Source: Ignavibacteriales bacterium
Lineage (GTDB): Bacteria; Bacteroidota; Ignavibacteria; Ignavibacteriales; Ignavibacteriaceae
Direction: 5' to 3'
Assembly: GCA_016707115.1 (NCBI GenBank)
Contig: JADJIH010000018.1
Coordinates: forward strand, 99,215-163,214
Length of the DNA stretch: 64,000 nucleotides
Under the pieces are notes generated by a model, which was given only the letters and a program-made list of their open reading frames with translations, did not search any database and was not told the origin of the DNA. This document shows positions 61,918 through 64,000 of this stretch, piece by piece (position 1 is the first letter of the stretch; each line of letters opens with the position of its first letter). Made by a program: the position numbers and the translations under genes.

Positions 61918-62663
61918 ATGAAACAAATTATTTTTTAATTCTTCTTTTTGTAATTCTTTAGATGTAAGGAAGAAAAGAAATAATAATTAATTTAGAAATA
62001 GTAATTATATAACTATCAAGATTTTAGCTAATTATCCAATTGATTTTAAATTAACCGCAGAAAAGATGAAGCAAAAATCTTTATTCAAGAATAGACAAAA
62101 ATTAAGAAAGCAGGATTGAAATATTCTACCTAACGATCAATATCAATTGATGGTCTATTTGAATGAGAAAGGTAAATTTGATAAAGTAATAATCTTAAAG
62201 GAAAATGAAAAAGCTTAAAACATTTTAATTGAAGAACTTGCAAAAAATTAATGAGCCAGTTTATAAAGACAAAAACCGGGTAATTTCAATTTACAATTTG
62301 GTTCGATAAGACACAGCGCATCTGGTTTGAAAGAAAATGGTTTTATTACCCACCATTCGATTCATTACTGACTCCTGTGGGAGAGGTATGATTGCAATAC
62401 AAAAAACTTATTCAATATCCAGAAGGTGCAAAAAATAATGGGATTCAAGGTACAGTTATAATTGCTGAGATTGATGCGAAGGGGAATGTAATCAACACAA
62501 AAATTCTTGAAGGAATATATCCCGATTGTGATGAAGTAGCTGTAAATGCTATTAAACAAGTAAAATTTAATCCTGCAATCGAAATAAATTACCAGTAAAA
62601 TCGGAAGTAGTAATTCCTGTTTCATTCAAACTTGAAGAAAAATTAGCAATTGAAAATGTTTGA
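61918..62663 (+). pseudogene. Decayed TonB C-terminal-domain gene
   Basis: An ATG at 61918 opens a signal-like MKQIIF, then stops and frame changes. Later pieces in different frames read LMVYLNEKGKFDKVIILKEN, then YKKLIQYPEGAKNNGIQGTV, AEIDAKGNVINTKILEGIYP, DCDEVAVNAIKQVKFNPA and, after a one-base shift, NKLPVKSEVVIPVSFKLEE. Together this is a TonB_C domain with at least four lesions. It follows the anti-sigma-like gene by eight bases, so it probably belonged to that operon. Confidence 0.8.
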
Positions 62664-63112
62664 ATAAACTTAAATGGAGAATTACTCAGTCAGAAGTTAT
62701 TAGGAGTTGCATCAGATTATTGGAAGTTGACTAATTATAGAGAATTAAAAAAGAAGGACAGTCGTTCATGAGTAATTCAATTTACTGAGGTTCAATATAT
62801 GGTATTAAAACTTTTAGTTGGGCTTTTACTTTTGATAACGATAGCCTTGAATTAATTTTTGGTTGAATTAAATCAAATTCTGCTTCGGATAAATCAAAAA
62901 CTTATAGTGTCCTAAAAAGGAAATTGAAAAAACCTTAAAAAAAATTGAGGAAATGCCTAACAAATGGATACTGTCTTTGGATAACAAAACTTTATCAATT
63001 ACAGATATACCCAGGTGGTAGAACTACTGATGTTCAAATTTTACTTAGTTCGAATTAATTTATCAGTAAATAATTGACTAATAAATATTAACATAAATAA
63101 AAAAGAGGCGTT
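62664..63112. other. 449-base region without an intact gene
   Basis: Only short, interrupted frames are seen. Pieces such as MVLKLLVGLLLLITIALN (signal-like) and PGGRTTDVQILLSSN suggest a decayed secreted protein, but no family can be named. Confidence 0.5.
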
Positions 63113-63474
63113 ATGAAAAAAACACAATTTATTCAATTTTATTTTTCTTTCTCTTCTTGGAAGTAACGGATTTGCTCAGAGGAAAAACTTGATAAATATC
63201 CTGAACCAATTGGTGGAATTGAGGCAATGATTAAAAATGTTGTCTATCCTTCTTCAGCTAAAGAACAGGCATTCAAGGAAAGGTTTTGATTAAAGCCAGA
63301 ATTGATGAAAAGGGTAATGTAGTAGAAACAGAAGTTGTATAAAGTGGTTAATGCAGATTACATGGATAAAGCCGCATAGACGCAATTAAGAAAACTAAAT
63401 TCACTCCCGGAATTAAAGACAACAAACCCATAAAAGCAGAAGTTGTAATACCTGTTATGTTTAAGCTCTCCTAA
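63113..63474 (+). pseudogene. Decayed small secreted TonB C-terminal-domain gene
   Basis: An AGAGG ribosome site at 63104-63108 precedes an ATG at 63113. A signal-like start is shifted by one base, then EKLDKYPEPIGGIEAMIKNV, YPSSAKEQ, IQGKVLIKARIDEKGNVVET, and DYMDKAA/DAIKKTKFTPGIKD, IKAEVVIPVMFKLS follow. At least three one-base losses or gains break it. The repaired product would be about 120 residues: a signal peptide and one TonB_C domain. A terminator-like palindrome follows. Confidence 0.82.
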
Positions 63475-63483
63475 AATTATTTC

Positions 63484-63509
63484 AAAGTCACGGACCGGTC
63501 CGTGACTTT
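63484..63509 (+). terminator. Perfect 26-base palindrome, probably terminator
   Basis: AAAGTCACGGACC and its exact complement GGTCCGTGACTTT meet with no spacer. It follows the TonB-domain pseudogene by nine bases and ends in TTTATTATAT, consistent with an intrinsic terminator, though the T run is short. Confidence 0.65.
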
Positions 63510-63579
63510 ATTATATAATTCCTCGCAACATTCAACAAACCATTCTAACTTTGCAGTACAATTATTTATCATTTAAGGA

Positions 63580-64000
63580 TCTCAAAACAAAAACAGTTTT
63601 GTTCTTGCAGTGTTGGTTAGTTTAATCTTTTCATTTCTCATACATACCTCAGGTATTTTTTAGAAAAGGGAGAAGCGGGTCTTTTAAACGCGGCTACACC
63701 GGTTTAGTAAGTGGTTACGCTACTTCATTTGGCGGAGGCTTTGGGCCCGGTGGAATTTTGAATTTGGTTTTTCAACTTCTACCTCAACAATCGAATTGAC
63801 AATTATTATTATTCCCAAGATATACATGTTAGCAGCAACTCTGTATCCTTAGGAGTTGTTCTCATCAAGAAAAGCACAACTCGAGTTAAACCTTGGCTAT
63901 TCAACCTCAGATCTTGGCAGTGATGTTATTATGGCTGGATTTAATGTTGGCAGTAAAATCCCATTGCATAAAGACATAAGCTGGTACCCCATACTTTCAT
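63580..64000 (+). pseudogene. Broken outer-membrane-type protein, cut by window edge
   Basis: Signal-like sequence (NSFVLAVLVSLIFSFLIHTS) and later pieces in different frames: RGYTGLVSGYATSFGGGFGP, then SQDIHVSSNSVSLGV, then from about 63874 AQLELNLGYSTSDLGSDVIM and AGFNVGSKIPLHKDISWYPI running off the window. The glycine-rich and alternating pattern fits a beta-barrel protein. Several frame changes are needed; no start codon is clear. Confidence 0.5.

Noticed and set aside
62365..62625. 86-codon minus-strand ORF
   Set aside because: It lies opposite the TonB_C pseudogene; the plus strand has clear TonB_C sequence.

Overview
The window is AT-rich bacterial DNA, densely coding on both strands. 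The best fit is a member of the Ignavibacteria (Ignavibacteriota/Chlorobi group, close to Bacteroidota). This rests on a subtilase with a C-terminal type IX secretion (Por) sorting domain of the YQNYPNPFNP type, DUF5686, DUF3788 and DUF4922 genes, several TonB C-terminal-domain genes, and a mix of AAGGA-type ribosome sites with TTG and GTG starts. This is inference from gene content; no rRNA or tRNA gene is visible in the window.

Layout. 1-5 kb: 5' part of aspS (minus), a polytopic GT-C-like membrane protein overlapping a thymidine phosphorylase gene, and a prohibitin/SPFH protein. 4.3-11.9 kb: a haem operon with a CcsA/HemX-like membrane protein, hemA, hemC, an unknown Cys-rich lipoprotein, a fused TetR-HemD gene, hemE and hemN. 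12-15.4 kb (minus): a membrane fatty-acid desaturase, a soluble acyl-ACP desaturase and an ATP-grasp enzyme. 15.5-22.5 kb: a broken four-helix-bundle gene, an M14 peptidase, DUF3788, a three-gene LolA-like/HAD/GNAT operon, and a DUF5686 gene split by a frameshift. 22.5-27 kb (minus): an RRM protein, radA and alaS.

27-35.6 kb is the most unusual part. A 1084-residue ORF joins an ECF sigma factor, an anti-sigma-like domain, a long repetitive linker, one membrane span and a periplasmic TonB C-terminal domain. Beyond a T9SS-type subtilase lies a second sigma/anti-sigma pair in which the two parts are separate, overlapping genes with matching architecture. A third ECF sigma and membrane anti-sigma set at 60.8-61.9 kb is followed by two decayed TonB-domain genes. 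Together these suggest a recurring sigma/anti-sigma/TonB module.

35.5-64 kb: a small membrane protein and arginase (minus); a 24-base poly-G tract in a divergent promoter region; SpoIID/GT4/DUF4922 genes (plus); an AI-2E-type transporter, a DUF885 lipoprotein, a response regulator with a CheB-CheR-PAS-histidine kinase hybrid, a GH13 amylase, a GNAT enzyme and HU (minus); a TonB-plug outer-membrane protein (plus); a LytTR/LytS-type two-component pair, rseP and dxr (minus); a vWA lipoprotein broken by two frameshifts (minus); and the third sigma locus with broken TonB and outer-membrane genes to the end. Intergenic palindromic elements starting with GTCA (GTCACACT, GTCATTTCGA and GTCATTGCGA types) recur across the window. 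Many single-base disruptions occur, especially after 59 kb, and may reflect gene decay or base-level sequence errors.
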